Below, piece by piece: positions 8,405-18,521 of a stretch of DNA of 64,000 nt. The DNA is from Corynebacterium sp. 13CS0277. Its GTDB lineage: Bacteria > Actinomycetota > Actinomycetes > Mycobacteriales > Mycobacteriaceae. Every line of letters begins with the position of its first letter. The stretch's first letter is position 1. The notes below the pieces were generated by a model, which saw nothing but the letters and a program-made list of their open reading frames with translations, was not told the origin of the DNA and ran no database searches. A program made the position numbers and the translations under genes. The DNA is taken from assembly GCF_002994655.1 (NCBI RefSeq), contig NZ_PPDL01000008.1, positions 1 through 64,000 of the forward strand, given 5' to 3'.

Positions 8405-10261
8405 CTAGTTTTCGTCGGTGCTCAGCGCCGCCACGAAGGCTTCCTGCGGCACCGCCACCGAACCGATGGACTTCATGCGCTTCTTGCCTTCCTTCTGCTT
8501 CTCCAGCAGCTTGCGCTTACGGGAAATATCGCCGCCGTAGCACTTCGCCAACACGTCCTTGCGCAGGGCACGGATGTTTTCGCGGGCGATGATCTTCGAA
8601 CCGATCGCCGCCTGCACCGGCACCTCGAACTGCTGGCGGGGAATGAGCTCCTTGAGCTTCACCGTCATCTTGTTGCCGTACCACTGGGCGTTGTCGCGGT
8701 GCACGATCGCGGAGAACGCATCGACCGGGTCGCCCTGCAGCAGGATATCCACCTTGACGAGGTTGGCCTGCTGCTCACCGGCCTCCTCATAGTTGAGGGA
8801 GGCGTAGCCGCGGGTGCGGGACTTCAACATGTCGAAGAAGTCGAAGATGATCTCACCCAAGGGCATGATGTAGCGCAGCTCCACACGGTCCTCGGAAAGG
8901 TAATCCATGCCCTGCATCTCGCCGCGCTTCGACTGGCACAGCTCCATGGTGGTGCCGACGAACTCGGCGGGCACAATGATCGTCGTCTTCACGATCGGCT
9001 CCCACACCTCCCGCAGCTTGCCGCCCGGCCAGTCGCTCGGATTGTGCACCATCGACTCGGTGCCATCCTCCGCCACCACCCGGTAGGACACGCTCGGCGC
9101 CGTGGAGATGAGATCCAGGTCGAACTCGCGCTGCAGGCGATCGCGGGTGATCTCCATGTGGAGCAGGCCCAAGAAGCCACAGCGGAAACCGAAGCCCAAC
9201 GCCACCGACGTCTCCGGCTCGAAGGTGAGCGCCGCGTCGTTGAGCTGTAGCTTCTCCAGCGCGTCGCGCAGGTCCGGATAGTCCGCCTGGGAAATCGGGA
9301 ACAGGCCCGAGTACACCATCGGCTTCGGCTCCTCGTAGCCCTTCAGCGGCACCTCCGCGCCCTTCGACGCCCAGGTGACGGTGTCGCCCACCTTCGACTG
9401 GCGCACATCCTTCACACCCGTGATGAGGTAGCCCACCTCGCCGGGGCCAAGGCCCTGACACTTCTTCGGCGTCGGGGAGACAATGCCGATCTCCAGTAGC
9501 TCGTGGGTGGCCCCCGTCGACATCATCTTGATCTTCTGGCGCGGCTCCAGCTTGCCGTCCACCATGCGGATGTAGGTCACCACACCGCGGTAGGTGTCGT
9601 AGACCGAGTCGAAGATCATCGCCCGCGCCGGCGCGTCCGCGCCCGCGTCACTCGTCGGCGGCGGCACCAGCTCACACACCCGGTCCAGCAGTTCCGGCAC
9701 ACCCTCGCCGGTCTTGCCGGACACCCGCAGCACATCCTCCGGCTCGCAGCCGATGATGTGCGCGATCTCCAGGGAGTACTTCTCCGGGTCGGCGGCCGGC
9801 AGGTCAATCTTGTTGAGCACCGGGATGATCTCAAGATCGTTTTCCATCGCCAGGTACAGGTTCGCCAACGTCTGCGCCTCAATGCCCTGGGCCGCATCCA
9901 CCAACAGAATCGCACCCTCACAGGCCTCCAGCGCGCGGGACACCTCGTAGGTGAAGTCCACGTGGCCGGGCGTATCGATGAGGTGCATGACGATCTCCTC
10001 GCCGGCATGCTTGCCCGTGCGCGGCACCCACGGCAGGCGCACGTTCTGCGCCTTAATGGTGATGCCACGCTCACGCTCAATATCCATGTTGTCCAGGTAC
10101 TGATCGCGCATGTCGCGCGCCTCAACCACACCCGTCAAACCCAAAATACGGTCCGCGAGAGTCGACTTCCCGTGGTCAATGTGCGCGATGATGCAGAAGT
10201 TTCGGATCTGCTTGGGGTCCGTGAACGTCTTCTCTGCAAAGTTGCCGGTCTTAGGCGCCAT
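8405..10261 (-). CDS. lepA: Elongation factor 4 (LepA), ribosome back-translocase GTPase
   Basis: A 618-residue full-length EF4. The GTPase domain has G1 AHIDHGKST (26-34), an effector region with [11 protein letters not shown]3 DTPGH and G4 NKID. Domains II and III follow, and the LepA-specific C-terminal domain ends with [20 protein letters not shown]4 binds the ribosome and promotes back-translocation or remobilises stalled ribosomes under ionic stress. Start ATG 10261 begins [15 protein letters not shown], typical of actinobacterial LepA. It is divergent from the PemK-like gene at 10506. Confidence 0.97.
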   Translation of the reverse strand: MAPKTGNFAEKTFTDPKQIRNFCIIAHIDHGKSTLADRILGLTGVVEARDMRDQYLDNMDIERERGITIKAQNVRLPWVPRTGKHAGEEIVMHLIDTPGHVDFTYEVSRALEACEGAILLVDAAQGIEAQTLANLYLAMENDLEIIPVLNKIDLPAADPEKYSLEIAHIIGCEPEDVLRVSGKTGEGVPELLDRVCELVPPPTSDAGADAPARAMIFDSVYDTYRGVVTYIRMVDGKLEPRQKIKMMSTGATHELLEIGIVSPTPKKCQGLGPGEVGYLITGVKDVRQSKVGDTVTWASKGAEVPLKGYEEPKPMVYSGLFPISQADYPDLRDALEKLQLNDAALTFEPETSVALGFGFRCGFLGLLHMEITRDRLQREFDLDLISTAPSVSYRVVAEDGTESMVHNPSDWPGGKLREVWEPIVKTTIIVPAEFVGTTMELCQSKRGEMQGMDYLSEDRVELRYIMPLGEIIFDFFDMLKSRTRGYASLNYEEAGEQQANLVKVDILLQGDPVDAFSAIVHRDNAQWYGNKMTVKLKELIPRQQFEVPVQAAIGSKIIARENIRALRKDVLAKCYGGDISRKRKLLEKQKEGKKRMKSIGSVAVPQEAFVAALSTDEN

Positions 10262-10505
10262 GTGCGAGCTTCACCCTTTCCTCATGATTAGGCCCTAACA
10301 GTACCCGACGGGCCCCTGCGCACACACCCTTCTTCCCGCACCCGCCCGCGCCCCGCAGCAACCACCCGCCGCGGCCCGCCCCGCCCCGCGCACGCACGCG
10401 ACCCCACCCCACCGCGGCAGGCAGCACAGCACCCGCGGCACCGGCACGAACCCGCACCCCCACCGCGGCACGCACGCTGGGCATTCAGCCTACGGCGGGT
10501 TTAAG

Positions 10506-11096
10506 ATGAGCCACATGTCACCCGCACTACCCCGCGGCATGTTCACCCGGCTCGCGCGGCGTCTCAACCCGCGCCGCGCACTCACCGCCCCCGGGCTGTC
10601 GCACTGCGACCTCGACGAGGGACTCGACCGCATCGCCCACCGCCTCGGGCTGGAATGCTCCAACACCGCCGTGGTGGCACACACCCAGCGCCCCCTCCAG
10701 CGCGAAGAGGTCACCGTCGTGCCCACGACCGCGGTGGCGCGCAGCATCTACTACGCCCCCGACATGGACGGCCAAGCCGACCCCGGCGAAGTGGTGTGGA
10801 TGACCCTCGCCGACGACGAGGGCGACACCCAGGAACGCGCCTTCGTCGTGGTGGGCCGCACCCACCACGAGATCATGGCGCTGCTCATCTCCCCCAACGC
10901 CGAGCACGCCGAAGAAAAAACCTGGCTCGACATCGGCTCCGGGGTGTGGGAAAGCTCCGGCCGCAACAGCTGGGTGCGGCTCGACAAAGTCGTCACCATG
11001 CCCGAGGACGCCATCCGCCGCCAAGGGGCGGTCATGCCGCGCCGCCGCTACGACCGCATCGCGCACCGCCTGCGCAGCGAATTCGGCTGGAACTAA
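10506..11096 (+). CDS. PemK/MazF-like protein, no adjacent antitoxin
   Basis: A 196-residue cytosolic protein whose C-terminal half matches the PemK/MazF fold: PGEVVWMTL (about 93-101), then ERAFVVVGRTHHEIMALLIS and SWVRLDKVVTMPEDAIRR. MazF-like enzymes are mRNA interferases. The N-terminal 80 residues are an extension without recognised similarity. No small antitoxin gene is next to it, and in other corynebacteria this position near lepA/rpsT holds a similar stand-alone gene (from memory). A housekeeping or degenerate role is therefore as likely as toxin activity. ATG 10506 is followed by a second ATG at 10515. Confidence 0.7.
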   Translation: MSHMSPALPRGMFTRLARRLNPRRALTAPGLSHCDLDEGLDRIAHRLGLECSNTAVVAHTQRPLQREEVTVVPTTAVARSIYYAPDMDGQADPGEVVWMTLADDEGDTQERAFVVVGRTHHEIMALLISPNAEHAEEKTWLDIGSGVWESSGRNSWVRLDKVVTMPEDAIRRQGAVMPRRRYDRIAHRLRSEFGWN

Positions 11097-11242
11097 GCGC
11101 ACCCACCCCGCCCACCCGTGCGCTGTGGCCCCACGGTGATGACGGCGGGGTCAGACGGGGGCCCGGAGTACATGAGGGGTTGCCCGGGGCGCTCCGGGGG
11201 TGTTCGCGATGGGTTCTCCCCCGGCACCTGCGGGTGATGGGT

Positions 11243-11272
11243 TTGGATTCACCCCACCCCGGCAGGTAGTCT
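11243..11272 (+). promoter_or_regulatory. Probable rpsT promoter
   Basis: TTGGAT (11243-11248) and TAGTCT (11267-11272) are separated by 18 bp. Transcription would begin near 11279 and give a leader of about 210 nt before rpsT; long leaders are common for ribosomal protein genes under autogenous control. The rest of the 395-bp gap (11097-11491) holds no gene. Confidence 0.5.
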
Positions 11273-11491
11273 TGTCCGCTGGTGCTTATCAAGGCGCCCG
11301 CTGCCGACACCAATGAACGTCGGCCGGTGGGAATTGCACCCTTGGGACAGACACCAAAAGTTCATTACCGTTGCGGCACACAGGCCTTTTCCCCTGAAGA
11401 CGCGGGCAGGACCTTGGGTTCGCGCACTGCCGCAACATCACCGTCGGGCGAGCTGTACCTGCACGCCCCAGATTCCAAGAGGTTTTCACTC

Positions 11492-11755
11492 ATGGCAAAC
11501 ATCAAGTCTCAGATCAAGCGTAACCGCACCAACGAAGAGGCCCGCGAGCGCAACAAGGCTGTGCGCTCCGCCGTCCGCACCGAGATCCGCAAGTTCCGCG
11601 CTCTCGTTGAGGCTGGCGACAAGGCTGGCGCCGAGGCGCAGCTGCGCGTTGCTTCCCGCAAGCTGGACAAGGCCGTGACCAAGGGCGTGTTCCACCGCAA
11701 CAACGCCGCCAACAAGAAGTCCCGCATGGCGACCGCCGTCAACAAGATGGCCTAA
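11492..11755 (+). CDS. rpsT: 30S ribosomal protein S20
   Basis: An 87-residue helical, lysine/arginine-rich protein that binds 16S rRNA early in 30S assembly. [20 protein letters not shown] and the C-terminal [16 protein letters not shown] are hallmarks of S20. The true start is ATG 11492, with AAGAGG 10 nt upstream; the frame is open further upstream but has no family similarity there. It is monocistronic, followed by a strong terminator. Confidence 0.98.
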   Translation: MANIKSQIKRNRTNEEARERNKAVRSAVRTEIRKFRALVEAGDKAGAEAQLRVASRKLDKAVTKGVFHRNNAANKKSRMATAVNKMA

Positions 11756-11815
11756 GGTTCCCGCCGGGAACTTCTCCCCCGCTTGACTCACCCAAAAGAA
11801 TCAAGCACCCACGCG

Positions 11816-11865
11816 AACACTCCGCACACACCCCACACATGGGGACCGTGTGACGGAGTGTTTTT
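11816..11865 (+). terminator. rpsT terminator
   Basis: ACACTCCG pairs with CGGAGTGT, with inner CACAC/GTGTG and CCCC/GGGG pairing, followed by TTTTT at 11861-11865. This is a classical intrinsic terminator. Confidence 0.9.
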
Positions 11866-11977
11866 GCATGCCCTGTGCCCCGTGACAGGCGCGGACGCTC
11901 CGCGTCAGCCCCGCACGCCCGTGAAGCGCGCGGGGCACAGATGACTAAGGCTCTACCCCGGGGATGATGCCGGCGGC

Positions 11978-12907
11978 TTAGCGGGCCAGTTCCGCGATGC
12001 GGCGGACGGCGTCCTCGATCGCGAACTCCGGGTCGGGGGCCTGCCCCTTGACCGCCGCATCCAGCTCGGCGACGATGATGACCGCCTCGCTCACAGCCTC
12101 CCCCGACCAGCGGCGCGCCACCTGGTGGGTCAACTGCACCGCATAGGGGTGCATGCCCAGCCGGGAGACGTCCGGCTTGCCCCGCGTGGAGTACATACGC
12201 GCAATCGCATCAACCTTGTTGGCCAGGGCACTCGCCAACTGCACCGGGCTCATCCCCAACTGCAAGGCCCGCCGTGTGGACGCCACCGCGCGGGCCGTCT
12301 TGCCCTGCACCGCATCGTCGGCGATATCGAAGCCGGACACCTCCGCCACGCCCTCGTAGTAGGTGCGCACACTCGCCACAGTGACATCCCCACCTGTGTC
12401 GGCCACCAGCTGACTCACCGCGGAGGAAATCTCCCGCAGGTCACTGCCCACGGACTCCAACAGCGCCAGGTTCACATCCGGGGTGACGCGCAGCTGATGG
12501 CGGGCGAACTCGGCGGCAACGAACTTGGACAGGTCCCGCGCCTTCGGGGTGTTGGCCTCCCACACATCGGCGATCTTCTGCAGTTTGGTGGCCAGCTGCT
12601 TCTGCCGACCGCCACCCGAGTGCTGCACGACGAGTGTCATCCCCGGCGCCAAGTCCACCGCGGCCGCGAGGATCGCGTCGGCAGCATCCTTGCCGGCGTC
12701 CTGGGCGCGGGTGATGACGACGACTTTGTCGTCGCCAAACAAGCTCGGGGAGAGCTGCAATGCCAACTCGTTCGGGGTCGCCTCACTCGAGGACAGCAGT
12801 GCTACCTCCACGCCGGGATTCTCGGCGCGAAGCGTCGCCACGATCTCGTGACGGGCCCGCTCCGCGAGGAACTCGTTATCGCCCAGAATCAGCTGCACAG
12901 GTTTCAT
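11978..12907 (-). CDS. holA: DNA polymerase III subunit delta
   Basis: A 309-residue clamp-loader subunit that opens the beta sliding clamp. The N-terminus PVQLILGDNEFLAERA, the DDKVVVITRAQDAGK segment and the C-terminal helical collar domain (QLASALANKVDAIARM) match HolA of mycolata. ATG 12907 was chosen; the preceding in-frame GTG (12910) is equally possible. comEC ends 60 bp upstream on the same strand, as in mycobacteria where comEA, comEC and holA are also neighbours. Confidence 0.93.
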   Translation of the reverse strand: MKPVQLILGDNEFLAERARHEIVATLRAENPGVEVALLSSSEATPNELALQLSPSLFGDDKVVVITRAQDAGKDAADAILAAAVDLAPGMTLVVQHSGGGRQKQLATKLQKIADVWEANTPKARDLSKFVAAEFARHQLRVTPDVNLALLESVGSDLREISSAVSQLVADTGGDVTVASVRTYYEGVAEVSGFDIADDAVQGKTARAVASTRRALQLGMSPVQLASALANKVDAIARMYSTRGKPDVSRLGMHPYAVQLTHQVARRWSGEAVSEAVIIVAELDAAVKGQAPDPEFAIEDAVRRIAELAR

Positions 12908-12966
12908 CACGCACCCATAGTGCCACACCCCACCCACACCCTAGCCGGGCTGGGGATTCCCCCACC

Positions 12967-14817
12967 TCAGCGGTGGGCGCGCCGCTGGGTGCCGTCGCGC
13001 AGCAGCTCCCAGCCGGGAGTGACGATGGGAAGCCCATCGGGCCGCTGGTAGGGACGGTCGTTGCGGGCGGGCGTTTCCCGCACCACGATGGCATCGACGC
13101 GGGGGCCGCTGCGGGAAAACACCGGCCCGATGCGCGTGGCCGTCGCAGTCGCCGGCGCGCCCGCCGGTGGGGCGGCCATGTCCACGCCCGGCGAGTGGGA
13201 GGCTGCGGTATCGGCGGCCGGGTCTGCTGTGGTACCTTCTCCCGCCCCGCCCTGGGCACTCCTGTCAAGGGGTACTGCGGGCACCCGGGCGGCGTCCTCC
13301 ACGGTGTCGACGATGAGGACGATCGCATCAGCCCAGGGCTCCGCGCGCGGCGCGGGCTGTTCCCCCGTTGCCACCCCGGTGACCACCAGTCCGGTGCCTA
13401 AGACTACGGCTGCGATCCGCCGCCAGGCGCGGGCGTGGATGAGGACCACCACCCAGGCGGCGATCATGACTGCGGCGGCCACCCCCAGCGCCCCGCCGGG
13501 GAGGTCCACCACCGGATGCGGCAGCTCCGCCAGCCGGGAAGCCACGGTGTGGATCCACCAGAGGAACGGCCGCAGCACCCACAGCACCGCAGTCGCCGCA
13601 GGCACCCCGACCCCGGGCAGCAAGCCCACAAGCGCCGCAATCAGCCCCAGCACCGTGATGGGGGCGACCGCTGCCGCGACCACCACGTTCGCCGCCACCC
13701 CGACCACGCTGATGCGCCCCACCATGAGCGCCAGGATCGGCATCGTCGCCACATCGGCCGCCACCGCCACCGCCACGCCCATGCTCAACCACGCGGGCAT
13801 GCCCGTCGACGCCAGTGGCCGCAGCAGCAGCGGCTGCAGGGCCACGATGCCGACCGTCGCGGCAATGGACAGGGCAAACCCGAAGTTCACAGCCAGGTCG
13901 GTGGAGATGATGAGCAGCGCGAGGATCGCCACCGCCACCCCATGGATGGCCTCCTGGCGGGTCGCCGCCATCATGCCCACCAGGGCCAGGCTGCCCGCCA
14001 CCCCGGCGCGCAGCACGCTGGGCTCCGGGCCGACGAGGACGACAAACCCGGCAAGGGCCACCCCTGCGGCCGCCCACTGCACCCGCCGGGAGCGGGTAAG
14101 CATCCGTCCCGCCAGCAGCACCGCACCGACGACGAGTGCGACGTTCGCACCACTGACTGCTGAGAGGTGGCTCAAGCCGGTGTCCTGGTAGAGGGCGCGC
14201 TGCGCGGGGTCTTGGCCCGTGACGTCCCCGAGCACCATGCCGCGAACCAGGCCTGCCTGCGGGGCGCTGAGTGCCGCCTCCGCGGCGGCGGCGAGACGCT
14301 GCCGCACGGTGGCCGCCACCGCCGCGAACCCCTGGGGTTGGGCGATGAGCTGCAGGGAGTCCTCACAGATCCCCAGTACGTGGGCCACCCCCGGCCGATC
14401 GGAGGCCACCAGGTGCCCGGGACAGGAGACCTCAGCGCCGACTGCTACCTGGGTGTCCAACTCCCCGCGCAGCACCACCGGCAGCTCCACCGGGTGCCGG
14501 GGCACCTCAAGGGTGAAGTAGTACGCCCCCTCACCGACCTGCTTCGGGGCCTGCGCCACCTTTCCTGTGAGCATGCCGGCCGCCTCGGGCTGGTAGGGCG
14601 ACAGCCGTGCCGCCCGCAGCCGCACCCACCCCACGCAGATGGCGGCGAGCATACTTAGCCCGCACACCACCGCCTGGCCGCGCTGCCGCAGCAGCACCGC
14701 CAGCGCCACGATGACGCCGCCTGCCAGCAGCGCCCACAGCGCCCGCCCGGACAGCAGCAGCACCAACAGCACCACCCACACGCTGGCCGCGGCGGGCACC
14801 AGTCGCAGCTGCGTCAT
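12967..14817 (-). CDS. comEC: ComEC/Rec2-family DNA uptake channel
   Basis: A 616-residue integral membrane protein. An N-terminal pair of hydrophobic helices and an OB-like segment (about 80-165) precede the competence domain (about 190-480), which has the conserved GMVLGDVTG, LSHLSAVSGANVALVVG and FALSIAATVGIVAL signatures. ComEC imports single-stranded DNA across the membrane. The C-terminus is a 130-residue polar tail without the metallo-beta-lactamase-like nuclease domain found in Bacillus ComEC. It overlaps comEA by 4 bp (ATGA), so the two are translationally coupled. Confidence 0.9.
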   Translation of the reverse strand: MTQLRLVPAAASVWVVLLVLLLSGRALWALLAGGVIVALAVLLRQRGQAVVCGLSMLAAICVGWVRLRAARLSPYQPEAAGMLTGKVAQAPKQVGEGAYYFTLEVPRHPVELPVVLRGELDTQVAVGAEVSCPGHLVASDRPGVAHVLGICEDSLQLIAQPQGFAAVAATVRQRLAAAAEAALSAPQAGLVRGMVLGDVTGQDPAQRALYQDTGLSHLSAVSGANVALVVGAVLLAGRMLTRSRRVQWAAAGVALAGFVVLVGPEPSVLRAGVAGSLALVGMMAATRQEAIHGVAVAILALLIISTDLAVNFGFALSIAATVGIVALQPLLLRPLASTGMPAWLSMGVAVAVAADVATMPILALMVGRISVVGVAANVVVAAAVAPITVLGLIAALVGLLPGVGVPAATAVLWVLRPFLWWIHTVASRLAELPHPVVDLPGGALGVAAAVMIAAWVVVLIHARAWRRIAAVVLGTGLVVTGVATGEQPAPRAEPWADAIVLIVDTVEDAARVPAVPLDRSAQGGAGEGTTADPAADTAASHSPGVDMAAPPAGAPATATATRIGPVFSRSGPRVDAIVVRETPARNDRPYQRPDGLPIVTPGWELLRDGTQRRAHR

Positions 14818-15635
14818 ACCCGGATCCGCCCTTCAAACTGGGAGTACTTCGCCGGGCCGATGCCTTTGACCTGCTGCAGCTCCTCCACCGCGCGGAAAGG
14901 CCCCTGCGCGGTGCGGTAGTCGACGATCGCTTGGGCGGTTTTCGCCCCCACCCCCGGCAGGGTGGCCAGGGTGGCCGCGTCAGCGGTGTTGATGTTGATG
15001 ACCCCAGCACCCGGCAGCGCTGCCGAGACACCCGCAGCACCGGCAGCGCCCACGCCTCCCGCACCGGCCACGGGGTCCGGCGGTGGGCCCTCACCATGGC
15101 GCGGCACCACCAGGTGCATGCCGTCGGCGACGTGCTGAGCCTGGTTGACGTGGGTGAGATCCGCCTCGGGCAGCACGCCGACCCGCGCCAGCACATCCGC
15201 CACCCGGGCCGGGCGCGTCGCATCCTGCCGCAGCTCCACCACCCCGGGGCGTTCCACGGCACCGGCCACGCTGACGACAAGCAGCCCGCCAGCGGCCGCA
15301 GCGCCGTCCGGGATGGGGACAGCAGTCGCCGGGGAACCCGCACCCGGTATCTGCTGGGCGGACAGGTCTGCCGCGGCACCCCGCCGCAGCAGCGCCTCCT
15401 GGTCGGCAGAGCCTGCGGGGACCACCCGCAGACTGGCATGGGCGATCCCCTCGCTCACCTCCCCGGGGTCGCGCATGCCGACCACCACGACACCGGCGGT
15501 GAGCAGCACGACGAGCACACTCGCGGCCACGGCGGCGCGGGTGGTGATGCGCAGCCGGGGCTGCGGGTAGTGGACGTGGAGGAGTTCTTCCTCCCCCAGC
15601 GGGCGGGTGAGTTCAGCAATCCTGTCGGTGATCAT
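14814..15635 (-). CDS. comEA: ComEA-family DNA-binding protein
   Basis: A 273-residue membrane-anchored protein. A transmembrane helix lies at about 35-53 (AAVAASVLVVLLTAGVVVVG). An SLBB-like domain follows (about 115-175, VSVAGAVERPGVVELR), then a Gly/Ala linker. The C-terminal helix-hairpin-helix pair (about 210-273) contains ININTADAATLATLPGVGAK and IVDYRTAQGPF. ComEA captures DNA outside the membrane and hands it to ComEC, encoded directly downstream. Confidence 0.93.
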   Translation of the reverse strand: MITDRIAELTRPLGEEELLHVHYPQPRLRITTRAAVAASVLVVLLTAGVVVVGMRDPGEVSEGIAHASLRVVPAGSADQEALLRRGAAADLSAQQIPGAGSPATAVPIPDGAAAAGGLLVVSVAGAVERPGVVELRQDATRPARVADVLARVGVLPEADLTHVNQAQHVADGMHLVVPRHGEGPPPDPVAGAGGVGAAGAAGVSAALPGAGVININTADAATLATLPGVGAKTAQAIVDYRTAQGPFRAVEELQQVKGIGPAKYSQFEGRIRV

Positions 15636-15871
15636 GCCCGCAGCCTAAGCCCGGACTCCTTCCCCATCCGCAGGTCAATTCGGGACATCGCGCAATCTGT
15701 GGATAACCGAAGCCGATCTGCGTGCCCACGGTGTGGACCACCGGGTGGGTGTGGATAGGTTCCTGCGCGCACCCCACAGACAGCAGTATCCTGCCGCACC
15801 CTAAGTTGCCTGGCTGCCCGCGCGCCAAGCTGCCGGGTGTGACTGTGTGCGCCGTGACGCGGCGGGGGCTC

Positions 15872-16807
15872 CTACTCGCCTGCGTCCGGGGTGTCCGCGC
15901 CGGGGACCTGGGGGTGCTCTGCGGCAGGAGCGGGTGCGTCCGCAGGGGCTGCAGTGCCGGTGGTGTGGGTATCGGCCGTGCCCTCCCCCGCGAGGGCCGG
16001 GGTGTCCTCAGCGGTATCCACGTCGTCGGTGAACACCACACTCACGGCGACGGCACCGGGGCCGGCGTGGACCGCCAGCACCGAATCCAACTCCACCACC
16101 ATGATCGACGAGCCCTGCGGCAAGGCCTGCTCCAGGGCGTCGGCGAGCCCCCGGGCAGCCTCCCGGGCCTCAAATTGCTGAATCGCGACAAACACCGGCA
16201 GGCCGGCCGCGCGCTGCGTGATGAGGTCCACGAGCTTCGCGAACGCCTTGGACTGGGTGCGGGTTTTCGCCGCGATCTCCAGCTTGCCGTCCCGCAGGTG
16301 CATGATCGGCCGGGTCGCCAAGGCAGTCGACACGAGCGCATCCGCGGTCGACAGCCTCCCGGAGCGCCGCAGCGCATCAATCTTGTGCACGTACAACCAC
16401 AGCTCGCTGCGCGCCACCGTCGACGCCGCCAGGTCGTAGCACTCCTCCAGGCCCGCGCCCTGCTGCGCGAGGCGTGCCGCCGCCATCGCGGCAGCGCCCA
16501 CCCCCATGCCGATGCAGTCGGTATCGACGACACGGACCAGCCGGTCCTCAAACACGCCGGCGGCGGTGACGGCCGCCGACCAGGTGGAGGACAGTTCTTT
16601 GCTCAAGTGGAGGGCGACGACCCCCTCGTCGCCGCCGCGTTCCAGTTGGCGGGCGTAGGTGGCGACGAGTTCAAGGGCGCTGAGCCCGGCGGTCGACGCG
16701 TCGCCGCCGGTGCGCATCATGTGCAGGTCGACGACCGTGATCCCCAGCTCGGCGGCAATGTCGGCCGGCAGGTTGGCGGAGGAATCCACCACGACCCTCA
16801 CGGGCAT
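15872..16807 (-). CDS. DegV family fatty-acid-binding protein
   Basis: A 311-residue cytosolic protein. The DegV fold is visible from VRVVVDSSANLPADIAAELG at the N-terminus through THLSKEL-like ALHLSKELSSTW and IDALRRSGRLSTADALVST. DegV proteins bind a fatty acid and in Firmicutes (FakB) present it to a kinase; here no kinase gene is near. The last 45 residues are an Ala/Thr/Pro/Asp-rich tail absent from most relatives. ATG 16807 has AGGGG 8 nt upstream. It lies 91 bp downstream of gpgP on the same strand, as in mycobacteria. Confidence 0.88.
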   Translation of the reverse strand: MPVRVVVDSSANLPADIAAELGITVVDLHMMRTGGDASTAGLSALELVATYARQLERGGDEGVVALHLSKELSSTWSAAVTAAGVFEDRLVRVVDTDCIGMGVGAAAMAAARLAQQGAGLEECYDLAASTVARSELWLYVHKIDALRRSGRLSTADALVSTALATRPIMHLRDGKLEIAAKTRTQSKAFAKLVDLITQRAAGLPVFVAIQQFEAREAARGLADALEQALPQGSSIMVVELDSVLAVHAGPGAVAVSVVFTDDVDTAEDTPALAGEGTADTHTTGTAAPADAPAPAAEHPQVPGADTPDAGE

Positions 16808-16898
16808 GGCGTCCACCCCTTTCTCAAGCGTCGTGACAGGTGGGTCGGCGGGCAGGACACACACCCATGCGCCCCGCACGGGGGCGGAGGCGTGTGTG

Positions 16899-17630
16899 TT
16901 AGAGGATCGTGGCGTCCGTGTCGGCCGGCAGGGTGGCGCGGCCTTGGGCCACACCCATGTTCCAGCCGTCGAGATACCACTGGGCATCCGCCACGGTCTC
17001 CGGGGTAAACCGCAGCTCCTGGGAGAAGTCCTCCTCCTCGCCGGCGCGCGGCACAAACCGCGGCCGGGCAACCAGCTGCGCCCAGCAGGTGTTCTTCAGC
17101 CCCGACAGCAGCGGGTACTGGGAATGCTCCAGGCCCAACAGGTTGCAGGTCAACGCGCTGATCGTGCCGCCGTGGGCGACGAGCAACACCGTGGAATCAT
17201 CCCAGGTGTCCAGCTCACCCATGAGCTCGTCGACGACGGCCCGGGCGCGGGCAGCGACCTCCAGACGGGTTTCCCCTCCCGGCGGCGCCCACGTCGCGTC
17301 GTGCCGCCACAGGGCACGCGCGCCCGGCCAGGTCGCATCCACTTCCTCGTGGCTCATGGCCTGCCACTGGCCCAGGTGCGTTTCCCGCAACCGGGGGTCG
17401 GTGGTGACCTCCACGCCGAGGAGCTCGCCGACCGCGTCGGCGGTGGCGTGGGCGCGCGCCAAATCAGAGGACACAATGTGGGTGATGTCCTGGGTGCGCA
17501 GGTACTGGGCGGCGACCCGGGCCTGCTCCTGCCCGCGGGCAGACAGCAGCGTATCCAGGTGGCCCTGCATGCGGCCGGTGGCGTTGTACTCGGTTTCCCC
17601 GTGCCGCAGCGCGATCAGCCGGCGGCTCAT
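16899..17630 (-). CDS. gpgP: Glucosyl-3-phosphoglycerate phosphatase-like histidine phosphatase
   Basis: A 243-residue member of the histidine phosphatase superfamily. RHG at 9-11 carries the phosphorylated His10; Glu83 (LRETHLGQW) and His153 (VAHGG) complete the active site. Its position downstream of rsfS and upstream of degV matches mycobacterial Rv2419c, which dephosphorylates glucosyl-3-phosphoglycerate in methylglucose lipopolysaccharide synthesis. The enzymatic assignment rests on this synteny and family membership. It overlaps rsfS by 4 bp. Confidence 0.85.
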   Translation of the reverse strand: MSRRLIALRHGETEYNATGRMQGHLDTLLSARGQEQARVAAQYLRTQDITHIVSSDLARAHATADAVGELLGVEVTTDPRLRETHLGQWQAMSHEEVDATWPGARALWRHDATWAPPGGETRLEVAARARAVVDELMGELDTWDDSTVLLVAHGGTISALTCNLLGLEHSQYPLLSGLKNTCWAQLVARPRFVPRAGEEEDFSQELRFTPETVADAQWYLDGWNMGVAQGRATLPADTDATIL

Positions 17631-18094
17631 AGCTCGTCAGCGTCAGGAGTCGGCTCCGCCAGCGGCAGCTCCTCCTGGGTCTGCGCGGCGCGCGCCGTCG
17701 CCAAGCCCTCCCACTCGGCGGGGCGGGTGTAGCCATCCACACCCTCAATGGCGATGAGCGGGCAGTCCGCCCACAGGCGATCCAGCCCGTAGAAGTCGCG
17801 CTCCTCGGTGCGCATCGCGTGGACGACGACCTCACCGTAGTCGAGCAGCGCCCAGCGGGACTCCCGCACGCCCTCCCGGCGCAGCGGCTTCGCGCCCGCC
17901 TCACGCATCTTCTCCTCCACCTCGTCAACGATGGCGTTGACCTGGCGTTCCGTGTCGGCGGAGACAATGACGAAGCAGTCGGTGATTACCAACTGGTCGG
18001 CGACGTCGATGACGGCGATATCCTCGCCGAGCTTCTCGGCGGCGGCCAGGGCGGCCACCCGGGCAAGGTCAATAGAGTTCTTCTGTGCAGGCAC
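17627..18094 (-). CDS. rsfS: Ribosome silencing factor RsfS
   Basis: A 155-residue protein that binds L14 and blocks joining of ribosomal subunits when nutrients are scarce. The core (residues 8-118) has AALAAAEKLGEDIAVIDV, ITDCFVIVSADTERQVNAI, WALLDYGEVVVHAM and FYGLDRLW, all typical. The C-terminal 35 residues are a variable acidic tail. Start GTG at 18094; no clear ribosome-binding site. The stop overlaps the gpgP start (ATGA). In mycobacteria nadD is next upstream; here a CPBP protease gene lies between. Confidence 0.94.
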   Translation of the reverse strand: MPAQKNSIDLARVAALAAAEKLGEDIAVIDVADQLVITDCFVIVSADTERQVNAIVDEVEEKMREAGAKPLRREGVRESRWALLDYGEVVVHAMRTEERDFYGLDRLWADCPLIAIEGVDGYTRPAEWEGLATARAAQTQEELPLAEPTPDADEL

Positions 18095-18521
18095 GGTCGG
18101 TGGCGCTACTTTCTCAGATGTTTTTTATTTATACAGTCGGCATGCTCCCCGGCGGGCAGCCCACCACACACAAGGGCGGAGCTCCGCGGGTCGATACACA
18201 CGCGGCGATGCACACGGGGATTGGCAGTGCGATGAGGTCGGCTCACCACACGCCCACGGCGGATGCATCGCGGTGAAAGGTGAGAAGCGTCAACAGTAGC
18301 GACACCCCCACCCGTGCGGCAACACGCGGTGCGCACCTGGGGCCACCAGGAGACGTGACACCGGCCAGCAGCACAGACTTCACGGCAGTGGGCGCAGGAA
18401 CCACGCTCCTGCCGGCCCTGGCGGTCGCGGCGCGGGCCGGGCGACCCGCGTCATGTCCACCGGCAAGTATAGCCCGCAGGGCCCGCCCCGCGCCCGGTGG
18501 GGCCGGGGAGAAACCGGTTAT
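18095..18521. other. Intergenic region upstream of rsfS
   Basis: About 430 bp. On the minus strand an AT-rich block contains TATAAA (18128-18133), a good -10 element about 33 nt before the rsfS start; no matching -35 is seen. CGCGGG/CCCGCG inverted pairs near 18430-18450 may terminate the upstream CPBP gene. No gene is supported. Confidence 0.4.
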
